Assembly: GCA_009760885.1 (NCBI GenBank) | Contig: CM019700.1 | Span: forward strand, 3,318,993-3,382,992 | Length of the DNA stretch: 64,000 bases | From: Achatina immaculata | Lineage: Eukaryota > Mollusca > Gastropoda > Stylommatophora > Achatinidae | Direction: 5' to 3' | Shown: positions 31,773-43,042 of the stretch, piece by piece | Layout of the letters: each line of letters begins with the position of its first letter | How positions within the stretch are numbered: the first letter of the stretch is position 1 | The notes under the pieces: model-generated | Seen by the model: the letters and a program-made list of their open reading frames with translations, nothing else | What the model was told of the DNA's origin: nothing | The model's database searches: none | Position numbers and translations under genes: made by a program

Positions 31773-33417
31773 TCGATACTGCTCTGTTTACCGGTGAAAA
31801 CGTCAGGATCGAATCTTCTATTTTTGTTCCTTTTTCTGAAATCGCCTTGTGGCTACGAGAAGCAGTAGCGAGTACCTAGGAACTCTGGGTAAACGGGTTC
31901 ACAGCACAGACAAGACACACACAAATCTTTCAAGATAAAAACTGATCAGCAGCAGAATACTTACTGTCAGCAGGTGCGCTTATAAAGTCTATAACAGATC
32001 GTGATAGAAATAAGAGGCGAGCGAATCAGAGCGGCTTGTGAGGGAAATGAAGATAGAAGAAGATTCATGGGAAGAGAAGGAATCGGAGAAATAAATGAAA
32101 ATGGAGAAAGACTGTGCAGTTTCTGTGAAGAAAACATGATGACCATCGGAGGGACAATTTTCCAACACAGAAAACCAAATCGATCAAATAGTAATAAACA
32201 ACAAGTGGAAACGGTCACTACAAGATGTGCGAGCAAGGAAAGGAGCAGATGTAGGAAGTGATCACAACCTTCTGGTAGCAAAAATAAAACTAAATTAAGG
32301 AAAGCCAAAATCGGAGAACACCAAAAGACACGTTTTGATACAGCAAAACTGAAACACCAGCAAACAAGGAATGAATTCTCAATAGTACTTAAGAACCGCT
32401 TCAGTGTCCTACAAGACGAAGCAGAAATGTCCATACTAGAGTTCAATAAAACACTACAGGAAACAGCAAAAGAGGTGCTGGGATATCGGAAACGGAGAAA
32501 AGAGGAATGGATAAGCAAGACCACATGGGAAAAGATAGAACAAAGAAAGGAAATCGAGAAAAAATTACCGAACACAAAGACTAAAAGAACAAGTTTTAAG
32601 TAATTATGCACAAAAAGACAAAGAAGTGAAGGAATCATGCCGTCAAGATAAACGTCAATACTATGACAACTTAGCAGAAGCAGCAGAGAAAGCAGCATAT
32701 ACAAATGACATGAAAACCATATATAAAATCACAAAACAGATGACAGGTAACTTCAGCACAAGATGTGAAAGTGCAGTAAGGACACATAAGGGACAACTGC
32801 TCAGTGGAGAAAGAGAAAAAAATGAAAGATGGAGGGAACACTTTAACACCCTACTAAACAGAACACAAGCAGCACAAACAATAGACATACCTGAAGCAAA
32901 AACGGAAATAAACTTCAATACAGGACCAATAACAATAAGTGAAATAAAGGAGGCAATAAAGAAGTTAAAATTAGACAGGGCACCAGGTGAAGATGAAGTA
33001 ACTGCTGAGATATTGAAAGCAGAAGAAACAGAAACACCTAAACAACTTTGCCGGATACTACAACAAATTTGGGATCTAGAAAAAGCTCCAGAGGAGTGGA
33101 AAACTGGCTTTATAGTAAAACTACTAAAGAAGGGTGACCTCAGAGATTGCGGGAACTAGAGATGCATTACCTTACCGTCACTCACCAGTAAAGTATTTTG
33201 CAGAATAATCATCAACAGAATTGTACCAGCACTTGAGGGAAAACTTCGGAAAGAGCAGGCAGGATTTAGGAAAGGAAGATCATGCATAGACCACATATTT
33301 GTACTTAGACAAATATTAGAACAGGCAAATGAGTGGCATAGCACAACATATGCATATATGGTTCGCCAACCCTGACTCTAGCATGTCAGCTATGGTTCGC
33401 CAACCCTGACTCTAGCA
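31773..33417. repeat. Tandem duplication of 1645 bp, copy 2
   Basis: Second copy of 30128-31772. The reading frame through the RT region is longer here because one A-run keeps the original length. Confidence 0.95.
31996..33375 (+). pseudogene. LINE endonuclease plus RT N-terminal half (unit 2)
   Basis: Same protein pieces as 30351-31730. The open frame 32626-33159 includes DKRQYYDNLAEAAEKAAYTN, RAPGEDEVTAEILKAEETET and WDLEKAPEEWKTGFIVKLLK, running without the frameshift found in unit 1. A stop follows KKGDLRDCGN. No RT catalytic motif is present before the truncation at about 33355. Confidence 0.88.
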
Positions 33418-33445
33418 TGACAGCTGTGGGTAGCTGACTGCCGAA
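33358..33445 (-). repeat. GTTAGGGTTGGC-type repeat, reverse orientation
   Basis: Two and a half units like those at 31716-31772, here continuing into AGCTGTGGGTAGCTGACTGCC. Confidence 0.7.
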
Positions 33446-33544
33446 ATTGACAGCGTATTTGTCCCCAGCTAATTCTAACAGATGAGAACTTGAAAAGAAG
33501 CTTCAGTTTCTGCTGTCTAAAAGTAAAGCTAAAATCCTCATTTC

Positions 33545-33800
33545 CGCGCCATTAAGGCACATTAGGGATACGGTGTTAGGCCTGCACTTCCAAGATCTTT
33601 GCCACATGAAAGTGTGATATGGTCGGTATCACGCCTGGCTGCATTTACCTTCCCAGATTTCTCTGGTATCTATTTTTAGAGGCTGGGTTGACCACGGGGC
33701 CTTTTTGTTGTGTACCAGAAAAAAAAAATCCCATCCCTAGAACTTGAACCAAGTACCACCGGATTAGTAGGTCGAGCATCTATTTAAAGGCACTATTACT
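33545..33800 (-). mobile_element. tRNA-derived SINE, degraded
   Basis: Shares the body words GGCACATTAGGGATACGGTG and TATCACGCCTGGCTGC with the SINEs at 49985-50219, and the GAGGCTGGGTTGACC and CGGGGCC words with 49715-49958. The tRNA-like head (reverse strand, B-box-like GGTTCAAGTTC at about 33748) is weak. Confidence 0.65.
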
Positions 33801-34007
33801 TTCTAGGACACTTATGTGCTTTTTTTTTAATATAAAAAAATTAGAAAAAAAACACACACACAAAAGATGTTACCAGAAATCTAGATTGGGATTCTTCGAC
33901 TAATCTGACTCGTTAAGAAACGAAATCTCGTCCTCACACATTGAAGGCAACACTGCAGCAATGTCCCCCGTTTCATCTGTTCACTTCTCCGATCTACCGT
34001 CTTCCAA

Positions 34008-34542
34008 TGGGCAGTCTTCAGCACTCTCTACTATCAAAGTACAGTCTTGAGCACTCTCTACTATCAAAGTACAGTCTTCAGCACTCTCTATTATCAAAGT
34101 ACAGACTTGAGCACTCTCTATTATCAAAGTACAGTCTTGAGCACTCTCTATTATCAAAGTACAGTCTTCAGCACTCTCTATTATCAAAGTACAGACTTGA
34201 GCACTCTCTATTATCAAAGTACAGTCTTGAGCACTCTCTATTATCAAAGTACAGTTTTGAGCACTCTCTATTATCAAAGTACAGTCTTGAGCACTCTCCA
34301 CTATCAAAGTACAGTCTTAAGCACTCTCTACTATCAAAGTACAGTCTTGAGCACTCTCTACTATCAAAGTACAGTCTTGAGCACTCTCTACTATCAAAGT
34401 ACAGTCTTCAGCACTCTCTACTATCAAAGTACAGTCTTGGTCACACTTTTTTTTACTATCAAAGTGCAGTCTTGAGCACTCTCTACTATCAAAGTGCAGT
34501 CTTGAGCACTCTCTACTATCAAAGTGCAGTCTTGAGCACTTT
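34008..34542. repeat. Minisatellite, 30 bp unit, about 17.5 copies
   Basis: Unit CACTCTCTATTATCAAAGTA plus CAGTCTTGAG. Perfectly phased except for one 33 bp unit near 34440-34470 with a T-run. Three reading frames on the two strands stay open because 30 is a multiple of 3. Confidence 0.96.
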
Positions 34543-34549
34543 CTAAAGT

Positions 34550-35475
34550 CAAGTACTGCTGTCGTCTTTTTAGATGTTCAAGTTTTCCAGCTGGTGGCTG
34601 TGACAGTATGTACATGAACATTCAGTGAAAGAGGCCCTGGAGTGAAGAGACCAGCCACAGATGACCTGTCGGAATCCCTACCTTGACAAACATTTTGCTT
34701 ATTGTAAGGTTTAAACTGTGTGGCTGCTCAAATATTTTACCGTCAGCTGGGATTCCATTGAATTGTTAATCTTTATTTGCTCCGTAAAGTAGGACAGTGC
34801 CATGACCTTTGCTGAAGGTCTCTTTTCACGTACATGTACATCTACAACTCGTGTTAACACTTTTAGGCTGAGAATTACTTACTGACGGGTTAAACTAAAG
34901 GTCATGAACTGACACGGGGTCAAGGATAGCTGATGTGAACTATTTTTAGTCGCCAAAATTTGTAGAGTTTGTTATTATCGCCCCTGGCTGTTCTGTCATT
35001 GGGTTCACCATCATGGCTGGCTCCCACGCTAAAACTAATGGCTCCTCTTATCTGCTTTTTTTTGCTTTCAACGTCTCCTTTTACATACAACAGCTTGCTG
35101 TGCGAGGTAAGGATCGAAACAGTGCTTCTCGTGGTGACGGTGATTAAGAAGTCTGACATTCAGTTTACTGCATGATAATCATGATCGCTATCTTCAGAAC
35201 GTTAGTGGACATGAGAGACGAATGCCATAACGGCAGGCTATTGTGGTCATCTATAACTAAACTTGTCTGTAGCACGTGTTATTAGGTTTGTTTTTATTAT
35301 CTGTTAACTGAACCTGTCTGTAGCACGTGTTATTAGGTTTGTTTTTATAATCGTCTTCCCAGGATGCAGTCCTGTATTTCAATGATTAATAAAAAAAATA
35401 GAGCACGGCTCCACCGATCACAGACATGGAGACACACCCACATACACACACATACTCACACATACACTGACGTGC
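34550..35475. other. No recognisable gene; 44 bp-spaced direct repeat at 35265-35350
   Basis: The only structure seen is a direct repeat of TGTCTGTAGCACGTGTTATT and AGGTTTGTTTTTAT (35267-35300 and 35311-35347), plus a CA-rich stretch at about 35430-35468. Confidence 0.6.
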
Positions 35476-35477
35476 AT

Positions 35478-36400
35478 AGAAATTTAGTGCCACCATTAGG
35501 CAACTAGTCCAAGAAAATTAGTGCAACCATTAGACACCCAGTCCAAGAAATTTAGTGCCACCATTAGGCAATTAATCCAAGAAAATTAGTGCCACCATAA
35601 GTTAACTAATCCAGGAAAACTATTGCCGCCATAAGACAACTAGTCCAAGAAATGTAGTACCACTATAAGCAACTAGCTCAAGAAATTTAGTGCCACCATT
35701 GAGCAACTAATCCAAGAAATTTAGTGAAACCATTAGGCAACTAATCCAAGAAATTTAGTGAAACCATTGAGCAACTAATCCAAGAAATTTAGTGAAACCA
35801 TTGAGCAACTAATCCAAGAAATTTAGTGCCACCATTAGGCAACTAATCCAAGAAATTTAGTGCCACCATTAGGCAACTAATCCAAGAAATTTAGTGCCAC
35901 CATTAGGCAACTAATCCAAGAAATTTAGTGCCACCATTGAGCAACTAATCCAAGAAATTTAGTGCCACCATTGAGCAACTAATCCAAGAAATTTAGTGCC
36001 ACCATTGAGCAACTAATCCAAGAAATTTAGTGCCACCATTGAGCAACTAATCCAAGAAATTTAGTGCCACCATTGAGCAACTAATCCAAGAAATTTAGTG
36101 CCACCATTGAGCAACTAATCCAAGAATTTAGTGCCACCATTGAGCAACTAATCCAAGAAATTTAGTGCCACCATTGAGCAACTAATCCAAGAAATTTAGT
36201 GCCACCATTGAGCAACTAATCCAAGAAATTTAGTGCCACCATTGAGCAACTAATCCAAGAAATTTAGTGCCACCATTGAGCAACTAATCCAAGAAATTTA
36301 GTGCCACCATTGAGCAACTAATCCAAGAAATTTAGTGCCACCATTGAGCAACTAGTCCAAGAAATTTAGTGCCACTATTAGGCAACTAGTCCAGATGAGG
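35478..36400. repeat. Minisatellite, 34 bp unit, about 27 copies
   Basis: Unit CCAAGAAATTTAGTGCCACC plus ATTGAGCAACTAAT. The left end is diverged (TTAGGC, AAACC variants), while the block at about 35930-36340 is nearly uniform with the TTGAGC type, showing recent expansion at one end. One unit at 36124 lacks an A. Confidence 0.96.
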
Positions 36401-36524
36401 CGGAGTACTGATCTTTCGGGAGCACATTTTATGTGTAAATTTATGCTCAAGTATAGAACAGAAAGATAACAACATATGAGATGAAATGCTTTAAAAAAAA
36501 ATAAGCAAGACAAGAGAGGATCAA

Positions 36525-36830
36525 GTGTGAAATGAAGAACACTTGTCAAGGACTACATAAAAAAAATCAGAGAATGAAGTGGTTCGAGCATTTGATAAGC
36601 ATGAACCCAGAACAATCAGCGGCAGGGGCATACAACTCTAAATCATCTGGACATAGGATGCAAGGACGACGAAGGAAAAGGTGGATAGATGGGATGAGAG
36701 ACACGATGAGGAAACATAACATGACAGCTACCCAGGCCTCTCACCTTGTTCTGGACCGAAAGTCTGAAACTCCCTGCCACGCTAATGGCAGAAACAGACG
36801 GAAGAAGAAGAAGAAGAAAGCAAAGCTGGT
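36525..36830 (+). mobile_element. LINE family F, C-terminal fragment with (GAA)n tail
   Basis: The frame 36532-36942 begins with QRMKWFEHLISMNPEQSAAG, then GRRRKRWIDGMRDTMRKHNM and ATQASHLVLDRK. This is the C-terminal pattern (WF-x-HL, basic GR-x-RKRWxDG) of a family of animal non-LTR elements. A GAA-rich tail at 36797-36820 follows. RT motifs are absent. Confidence 0.75.
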
Positions 36831-36887
36831 TAAAACTGTAACAAACTGGCACTCGGAAGTTACTGGTAACACTACTGACACTTCACC

Positions 36888-36891
<4 letters not shown>

Positions 36892-36918
<27 letters not shown>

Positions 36919-36919
36919 C
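36892..36919. repeat. (CA)n microsatellite
   Basis: Fourteen CA units. Confidence 0.95.
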
Positions 36920-37083
36920 ACCCAGGAAATATTTTCATATGATGAACATAATTTCCACTTTTCCATCGCGACCCGGAATTTGTGGACTGTAGAATTATCT
37001 GGGCGTGGGAAACGAAGTTCATCTCCTCAAGGCCTTTAGCTTGAGCAGCTGCCTAGTTGCCTGGTGGTGGCTCTAACCTTCTC

Positions 37084-37084
<1 letters not shown>

Positions 37085-37114
<30 letters not shown>

Positions 37115-37130
37115 GTGTGTGTGTACGTGT
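37085..37130. repeat. Compound (GT)n(GA)n(GT)n microsatellite
   Basis: GTGTGT, then GAGA, then GTGTGT, about 45 bp. Confidence 0.9.
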
Positions 37131-37139
37131 GCGTCTCCA

Positions 37140-37855
37140 CGTCCTCGACCAGACTATAACAGCCACTGTACAGCAAGAATTGTTGCACCTTGTAGACTGG
37201 GCAGAAGCAAACGAACTATCTTCACTTTTCATGGTCTGCATACAGCCTCAATTTACATACCTTGGCAGTTACATAGACCAGGATGGTGACACTAGAAAGG
37301 AAGTTAGAATCAGAATTGCAAAAGCAGCATCGATCTTCAAGAATCTTGAGAACATATGGAATTCAAAAGTTATAAGCACAAAAACCAAGTAAAGACTATT
37401 CAATTCAAATGTAATATCCACCCTCATTTATGCATGCGAAAGCTGGAAAACAACTAAAGAAATAGAAAAGAAATTAGACTCTTTTGAAAACAAACGCGTA
37501 AGGAAAATACTCAGCATCAAGTGGAACGAATTTAAGAGCAATGCAGAGATAAGACAAATGAGTGAACAACAACCAGTCTCATGGGTGATCAGGAAAAGGA
37601 GATGGACATATGTTGGTCACTTGATGAGAAGAAATGATCAGAGAATCCCAAAACAAGCTATCAAGTGGAACACAACAGGCCAAAGAAAAAGAGGCAGACC
37701 GCGTGAAACTCTGAAGAGGATATTGTTAAGAGAGGCCAAATTAACAGGCATAAAATCCTTTGATGAGGTTGAAAGACTCGCCGAAGACAGGAAAAATTTG
37801 GCGAACTACTTTGCGAGCCCTGTGTGACGTTTAACAGCACGGGAAGGATATAAGA
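37140..37855 (+). mobile_element. LINE family E, 3' fragment
   Basis: Downstream of RT: QFTYLGSYIDQDGDTRKEVR, then ASIFKNLENIWNSKVISTKTK, a stop, RLFNSNVISTLIYACESWKT, and the open C-terminus 37558-37827 with RRWTYVGHLMRRNDQRIPKQ and the basic GQRKRGRPRETLKR motif. It is about 85-90% similar by eye to 41960-42540. The 3' end is an ATATAAGG-type short repeat at 37848-37873. Confidence 0.88.
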
Positions 37856-37874
37856 TATAAGGATATAAGATCTA

Positions 37875-38595
37875 AAAAAACAGCCTCTGTTCAGCGCACT
37901 GACTGTGCTACATTCTGTCCATCATAGGCTTCCACATTCATTCTCTCTTTGCTGTCTTTGTTTTTTTTTCTCCACTTCCTGCACATAAGCTCATACACAA
38001 CAAGACAAAATATCACAGGACCACATAAACAACTTTATAATAATCACAGCCGCCACGCCGTTTCTGGAAAGTGACGCAAGGGATGTAAACAAAATTATAG
38101 TGCAGTTTAAAATTTGAACACCCAAAACTCGGAACAAAACGGCATAGATGCAGTTTATTCTATTTATTATGGTTTTTTTTTTTTACCAAACATTTAAAGT
38201 GAATTTTGCTTTAATTTAACACAATTTTCATTATTTATTTTCAAGACAAGAACACTGTAGCGTCGTTTTGCAGCTGTTCCGGCAAATGAATTCTCCATGG
38301 CCTGGAGTGACCTCGTTTCTTTATTCAAAACTCGTTTCCCGCGACAGTTTAACGCTCCGCTGTTTCTTTTTTCATGACTTAATTGCTAAAAATTGATTGA
38401 CACAAGGCGTGTCTAATTCCTGGGAAAAATTAGAGTTATAAGGTAGTCTGTGTGGGGTAAATACCTATTTTTTTCTGCCCTTGTCTAGTCGACTCTCGTT
38501 CCATGTCGATTACTGCGGGTAAGTATTTGAACAATAAAGTAATAGAACACGGTGCTGTATGGATAGACTCTGCGGTGGAAAGAAAGAAAAAAAAC
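37875..38595. other. No recognisable gene
   Basis: AT-rich, T-runs, nothing recognised. Confidence 0.5.
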
Positions 38596-38597
38596 AC

Positions 38598-38812
38598 TTT
38601 TAGACGAGAGAGAAAGAAAGAAAAAAAGACAAGAGAGTTACCTGGGACTTGAACCACGGACTCTGATAGGACAAGAAGTGGTCCAGCCACGAGAGAACAG
38701 CGCCAAATCATAGATAGCTCGTGGCTAGATGGCTGCTAGTCCTACCGGAGTCCGTGGTTCAAGTTGCAAGTAATTCTCCTGTCATTTTCTTTCTCTCCTG
38801 TCTAAAAGTTCT
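38598..38812. mobile_element. Two tRNA-derived SINEs head to head (inverted pair)
   Basis: The left copy (38598-38697, reverse strand) and right copy (38722-38812, forward strand) are inverted relatives over about 95 bp with several differences. Both carry a B-box-like TGGTTCAAGT and a purine-rich body ending in CTTTTAGAC / GTCTAAAAG. The same SINE occurs at 6230-6385. The pair is separated by about 25 bp, so a transcript would form a long hairpin. Confidence 0.82.
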
Positions 38813-38814
38813 GT

Positions 38815-39390
38815 GTCTATGATTTGCCTGATTTTGTTTCCCTCCGAGGTCTCACCACCGCGTCTTATTACTTTACTCCATTAAAATGAGGTTTGTTTCC
38901 TATCCTTTCAGCATTTGAAAAGTTTCCTCAGGTATCGATCCCCAAATATCGATATTTCCACGCATGACCCATTCATTTTTCCCATTATCGTACTCGCTCA
39001 ACATGTAATTATGAAACAAAATGAAGCGATACGAAACGCGCCATTACAGCTAATAGAGCACGGTGGTCAATCGAGACAGCAAAACAACCAGAAAGATCGA
39101 GGGGAAAAAAAAATAATGGGAAAAAAATCAACACATTTAGAGTGCACTTTTTCTGTCAGGGTAAGTTCTTTCCTGAACAAAAACTACTGGAGGTGCAGCT
39201 AAAACTTGTCAGATTGATCGTTTGTAGTGCAGGTCGCGGGAGCGTGGTGACCTACATTCAAGCACTCGGTCCGGGTACAGATTCTCTTTATTTTCTCATG
39301 ACTGATGCAAGAAGTGGGGAGACAACTTTCTGCTTGGTGAAAACAAAGATTTGAACGCCATCTGCAAAGTTTTTCATTACCTGCGATCTA
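38815..39390. other. No recognisable gene
   Basis: AT-rich sequence with A-runs near 39105-39127. No supported feature. Confidence 0.5.
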
Positions 39391-39393
39391 ATA

Positions 39394-39520
39394 TTAAAAC
39401 TTCTTACAAAAGCGAAATGGGGAAAGAAGGAATTGACACGGTAAATCAGAACGGAGAAAGATTAATTGAAACATGTCTAACAGAGGGCATGGTCATTGGA
39501 GGAACAATATCGTACTTTTA
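39394..39520 (+). mobile_element. LINE family E endonuclease fragment
   Basis: Encodes KSEMGKEGIDTVNQNGERLI and ETCLTEGMVIGGTIS. It parallels the endonuclease pieces at 29560-29671 (GREGIGEINENGERLCSF) and, at DNA level, 40187-40245. Confidence 0.7.
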
Positions 39521-39521
39521 T

Positions 39522-40184
39522 CGAATTTTCGATCCTTCCGTTTCCCCGATGCATGCCAATGGTCGGTATTTCGATCATGGTTTGTTTCAATAAAAGAACC
39601 GGTGTAACATTTAGATTGTACATATTTCGTCCGCGTTTCCTGTGACACTTTTCAAAATGGTGAAAGAGTGCTTAGTTACGTGCGATGCCGAGTGAGAACA
39701 AGGAAGAGAAACATAGAAAATTTACGATTTTTGATAATGTAGATAGGGGTATGGACATGGCATATGACCACACCACTGCTCTTGAATGTATCCAAAGTAG
39801 ATCTAGACATATTAGATGACTGGAGAAGTAGTTAGGGGGTTATTTCAGACATTAATTTAGCGAGAATGCAACATAGAATCACAATACGAGATCGACAAGT
39901 AGATCTATACATCTCAGATGGTAAGTAATGTAGATCTAGACCTAGCAGATGGTGAGCTGGGCACAATCATTGTCTAAAAACATCACATTACTTCTTTTTT
40001 TCCCTAAAAAACTCTGCATTTATGAAATTTTCATACATTTAGTTATACTTTGAAACATAATAAGTACACGGAAGTACATGGAAATACTGTTTTCCATTCC
40101 ATTTTACAACTATACCCCCTTACATATCAAGACCCGCGCTTTTACTCCGGCACCCAACTGAACGTCCGCGATTCTTCCTGTGGC
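39522..40184. other. No recognisable gene
   Basis: Separates two endonuclease fragments. It includes repeated short words AGATCTAGAC/AGATCTATAC near 39797-39950. Nothing else was seen. Confidence 0.5.
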
Positions 40185-42540
40185 TCAGGAAGAGTTAATT
40201 GAAATATGTCTAACAGAGGGCATAGTCATTGAAGGAACAATATTTCCACATAAAAAGATACATAAACGACGTGGATATCTCCAGATGATAGAACTAGAAA
40301 ACAAATAGATCATTTTTATATTAGAAAGCAAAACAGAACATCTCTGATAGATGTTAGGGCATATAGGGGTGCAGATGTCAACAGTGATCACGACCTGTGT
40401 ATAGGGAGGATAAGACTAAAACTGAAAAGCCAACACAAGAAAGCAATACTCAGAAAGATAAACAGCCACGGCTTACAAGAAGAGAATACTAATATTAATT
40501 TCAATCAGGAACTTGCCAATCATTCCATAACATTCAATGAAGAAGAGGTGATAGATATAGATGAATTATGGAATTCTTGCAGTACAGCCATAATCACGGC
40601 AGCAAAAGCAAGCGCTGGACTGAAAAAACCAAGTAGAAAAGCATGGGTATCAGAAAACACATGGAAGTACATACATGAAAGACGAGCAGCCAAATTAGAA
40701 ACGTTGAATGTGAAGACAGATCTTGGAAAAGATCTGGCGAAAGCAACATACAAAGAAGTAGACAAGAAAGTAAAAAGTTCAGCTAGAAAGGATAAAAGAC
40801 AATACATAGACAATATGGCGCAAGAGGCAGAGAAAGCAGCAATAACAGGAGACAGAAAAACTTTGTATAACATAAAAAATAGGCTAACAGGAACTATTAC
40901 ACCAAAAGAAAGACCAGTCCTTAGCAAAACTGGAACCCTATTAACATCAAGTAAACACCAAAAGCAAAGATGGGCTGAACACTTCCAAGAAATACTTAAT
41001 CGACCACACCCAAAAGAATTGATAAACCCTACAACTAAATGTCAACCTAGATGAAATTAAATTGCATGAAATTGAAACATCAGTGAATTTAATGGCTAAC
41101 AGCAAAGCTACAGGTGAAGATGAAATAACACTCGAAATGTTATAAGCTATTAATAATGACAACATGAGACAACTACAGAGAATGTTTAATAAGATTTGGA
41201 AAGAAGAAAAGGTTTCTTCTAAATGGAAAAAAGGAATCATAGTTAAAATACCAAAATAAGGCAACCTTAGTGACTGCAACAACTGGAGAGGAGTAACATT
41301 AGTATCAGGTGTGTCAAAAGTATTTTGCAAGGTAATTTTGAATAGACTTAAATATATAGTGGACACAGCAGTGATAGAAGAACAAACAGGATTTCAAAAA
41401 GGGAGAAGCTGTCTCTACCAGATCTTTACTCTAAGAATAATACTTGAAGAACATATTGAAAAGCAGAAACCATTAATACTGAATTTCATAGACTTTAAAA
41501 AGGCATTTGATAGCATACACAGAGATTTGTTGTGGAGAATTTTAAGTCTATATGGAATACCATCTAAAATTGTCAACATCATTAAAGACCTGTGCAATGG
41601 ATATGTTTGTGCAGTCAAAACAGATGAAGGAATGAGCGAATGGTTCCAGACTGAAACAGGCGTGAAACAAGGATGTATACCATCTCCTTTGCTTTTTGTA
41701 ATTGCAATAGACTTCATAATGAAAAAATGCTGCACAGGTAACACAGGTATTGTTTGGGTACATGGAAGATCTTGATTTTGCAGATGACATAACTCTTATC
41801 AATAACAATGTGAAATCCATGCAAGAAAAAAAACAGATATCCTGTCTTCCTTGGCTAGCAAGATAGGACTCGACATTAACAAGGACAAAACAAAAATAAT
41901 GAAACATCCCATTAATCAAAATGGAAAAATACACGTAGAAGGGACAGATATTGAAGAAGTCAATCAATTTGCATACCTTGGCAGATACATAGACCAGGAT
42001 GGTGACACCAGAAAGGAAGTTGGAATTAGAATTACAAAAACAGCATCGATCTTCAAGAATCTTGAGAACATTTGGCATTCAAAAGTTATAAGTACAAAAA
42101 CCAAGTTAAGACTATTCAATTCAAATGTAATATTCACCCTCATTTATGCATGCGAAAGCTGGAAAACAACTAAAGAAATAGACAAGAAATTAGACTCTTT
42201 TGAAAACAAATGCCTAAGGAAAATACTCGGCAGAGAACAATGCAGAGATAAGATAGATGATTGAACAACAACCAGTCTCATGGGTGATCAGGAAAAGGAG
42301 ATGGACATATGTTGGTCATGTGATGAGAAGAAATGATCAGAGAATCCCAAAATAGGCCATCAAGTGGAATACAACAGGCCGAAGAAAAAGAGGCAGACCA
42401 CGCTAAATTCTAAAAAAAGGACATTGTTAATAGGCATAAAATCCCTTGATGAGGTTGAAAAGCTCGCAGAAAACAGGAAAAATTGGCGAACTACCTTGCA
42501 AGCCCTATGTGACGTTTAACGGCACAGGGAGGATATAAGA
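40185..42540 (+). pseudogene. LINE family E, endonuclease end through RT to 3' end
   Basis: The most complete LINE in the window. In order: endonuclease tail (LIEICLTEGIVIEGTIF; GADVNSDHDLCIGRIRLKLK with the SDH motif near 40375-40395); linker and 168-codon frame 40548-41054 (VKSSARKDKRQYIDNM, QRWAEHFQEILNRPHP); RT N-terminus (ANSKATGEDEITLEML); frame 41311-41775 with GFQKGRSC, motif A LNFIDFKKAFDS and motif B GVKQGCIPSPLLF. A frameshift near 41755 follows, then YMEDLDFADDITL (catalytic FADD), QFAYLGRYIDQDGDTRKEVG, ACESWKTTKEIDKK and the C-terminal RRWTYVGHVMRRNDQRIP. At least six frameshifts or stops make it inactive. Confidence 0.9.
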
Positions 42541-42679
42541 TATACGATAAGAATAACGAAACTTGTGGGAATCTGTCATGGCGCCTAGAGCTAAGGGAGA
42601 GGTGAATGAGTCGAGACAAGTTTCATACTCAGTATCAGAGATTGTGACATGTTTTTGGGAATCCGTTATCTGACGTGAT

Positions 42680-43042
42680 ATATTGAAACAAGCTCCACTA
42701 CCAAATATCTGATGTCGTGAACTGGGACTATTCACTATTCTATATTTGACGTCATAAACTGGGACCATCCAGTACTTTATATTTGACGTCATAAACTGGG
42801 ACTATCCACTTCTCTATACCTGAATTCAGAGACAAGTTTTACTATCAATATCTGACTTCATAGACTGGGACAAGTTCCACTACTCCACATATGACATCAC
42901 ATACTGGAACAAGACTCACTACTCCATATCTGACATCATATACTGGGACAATACTCATTACTCCATATCTGACATCATATACTGGGACAAGACTCACTAC
43001 TCCATATCTGACATCATATACTGGGACAAGACTCACTACTCC
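42680..43042. repeat. Minisatellite, 39 bp unit, left part
   Basis: Units of CTCCATATCTGACATCATAT and ACTGGGACAAGACTCACTA, diverged toward the left (from about 42640) and regular from about 42890. The array continues in phase at 43885 after an insert. Confidence 0.93.

Noticed and set aside
30322..32704. Reverse-strand frames of 214 and 245 codons rich in F, L and S, resembling membrane proteins
   Set aside because: They are the complements of the forward-strand LINE endonuclease and RT frames. Antisense of lysine- and glutamate-rich AT-biased codons gives F/L/S-rich shadows.
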